Source of the DNA: Balneolia bacterium
Lineage (GTDB): Bacteria; Bacteroidota; Rhodothermia; Balneolales; Cyclonatronaceae
Direction: 5' to 3'
Length of the DNA stretch: 5,894 nt
NCBI GenBank assembly: GCA_003567135.1
Contig: PXAI01000039.1
Coordinates: 1-5,894, forward strand
Positions within the stretch are counted from its first letter, which is position 1. Each line of letters starts with the position of its first letter. Of this stretch, positions 5,676 through 5,894 are shown piece by piece. Both the position numbers and the translations under genes were made by a program. The notes under the pieces were generated by a model that made no database searches, was not told the DNA's origin, and was given only the letters and a program-made list of their open reading frames with translations.

Positions 5676-5894
5676 CTACCCCTTTGATTTCCCGTACTTT
5701 CTCTTTTTCTCATCCATGATGTAATTCAGGTACAAATGCTCCAATGCCAGGGATTCGTGGCCTTTCCAGCGGCGGATGAGGTGTTTGAATTCCTGATCGT
5801 CAAGATTTTCTGCCTGTTCGCCGTACGCGTAGGCGACCCATTTGCGCAGGCCTTTTTCTTCGCCTTTTTGTATGTGTGATGGAAAAACTCCGTC
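5676..5894 (-). CDS. C-terminal part of an unrecognised cytoplasmic protein (partial)
   Basis: The minus strand is open from the window edge to a TAG at 5678-5676, giving the last 72 residues of a gene that starts outside the window. The fragment begins DGVFPSHIQKGEEKGLRKW, continues with WVAYAYGEQAENL and FKHLIRRWKGHESLALEHLY, and ends MDEKKRKYGKSKG. It is highly charged, rich in Lys, Glu and aromatic residues, and predicted mostly helical, with no membrane segment. Its balanced amino-acid use and the terminator-like hairpins directly after the stop support a real gene. I do not recognise the family. It is separated from the DUF420 gene by 534 bp of mostly repeat sequence, so the two are unlikely to share a transcript. 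Confidence 0.65.
   Translation of the reverse strand, partial: DGVFPSHIQKGEEKGLRKWVAYAYGEQAENLDDQEFKHLIRRWKGHESLALEHLYLNYIMDEKKRKYGKSKG

Overview
The window reads as chromosomal DNA of a Bacteroidota-like (FCB group) bacterium, possibly a member of the Balneolota. This rests on three things: the style of the proteins (DUF420 haem-copper oxidase accessory protein, SLC13/TrkA_C permease, a porin-like barrel ending in Phe), start codons without recognisable Shine-Dalgarno sequences, and long gaps packed with nested inverted repeats of a kind I associate with these genomes. No tRNA, rRNA, CRISPR array, integrase or transposase gene is visible.

Layout. At the left end is a plus-strand 2H-phosphoesterase ('2'-5' RNA ligase family') gene (6-554), which converges on a three-gene minus-strand cluster. 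Two hairpins (562-598 and 611-640) lie between the converging genes and probably act as terminators for both sides. The cluster, in transcription order, is an SLC13-type ion permease with two central RCK_C/TrkA_C domains (3868-2075), a 377-residue outer-membrane beta-barrel protein (2029-896) and a 69-residue two-helix PLDc_N-like membrane protein (850-641). Both internal gaps are 45 nt, so one transcript is likely. An inner-membrane permease followed by an outer-membrane barrel suggests an uptake module for one small anion or organic acid, but nothing in the sequence names the substrate. A perfect 14-bp inverted repeat sits 8 nt before the permease start codon and is the best candidate control site.

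Between the permease and the next gene lies about 650 bp without a gene (3916-4568). Most of it is one compound palindromic element: matching outer ends, inverted arrays of a 7-bp repeat (TTGCGGG), a separate stem-loop, and two inverted 68-bp units, each of which can form its own hairpin.

A minus-strand DUF420 gene follows (5141-4569; five membrane helices, probable role in cytochrome oxidase assembly). Upstream of it is a candidate Bacteroidota-type promoter, then a second unrelated palindromic element (5348-5544) headed by a perfect 12-bp hairpin. The right end holds the last 72 codons of a further minus-strand gene (5894-5676) of unrecognised function, followed by two small terminator-like hairpins.

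I do not see a clearly new multi-gene biological system. The unusual content is the intergenic repeat architecture, the large inverted repeat in front of the transporter, and the permease/barrel/small-membrane-protein cluster.
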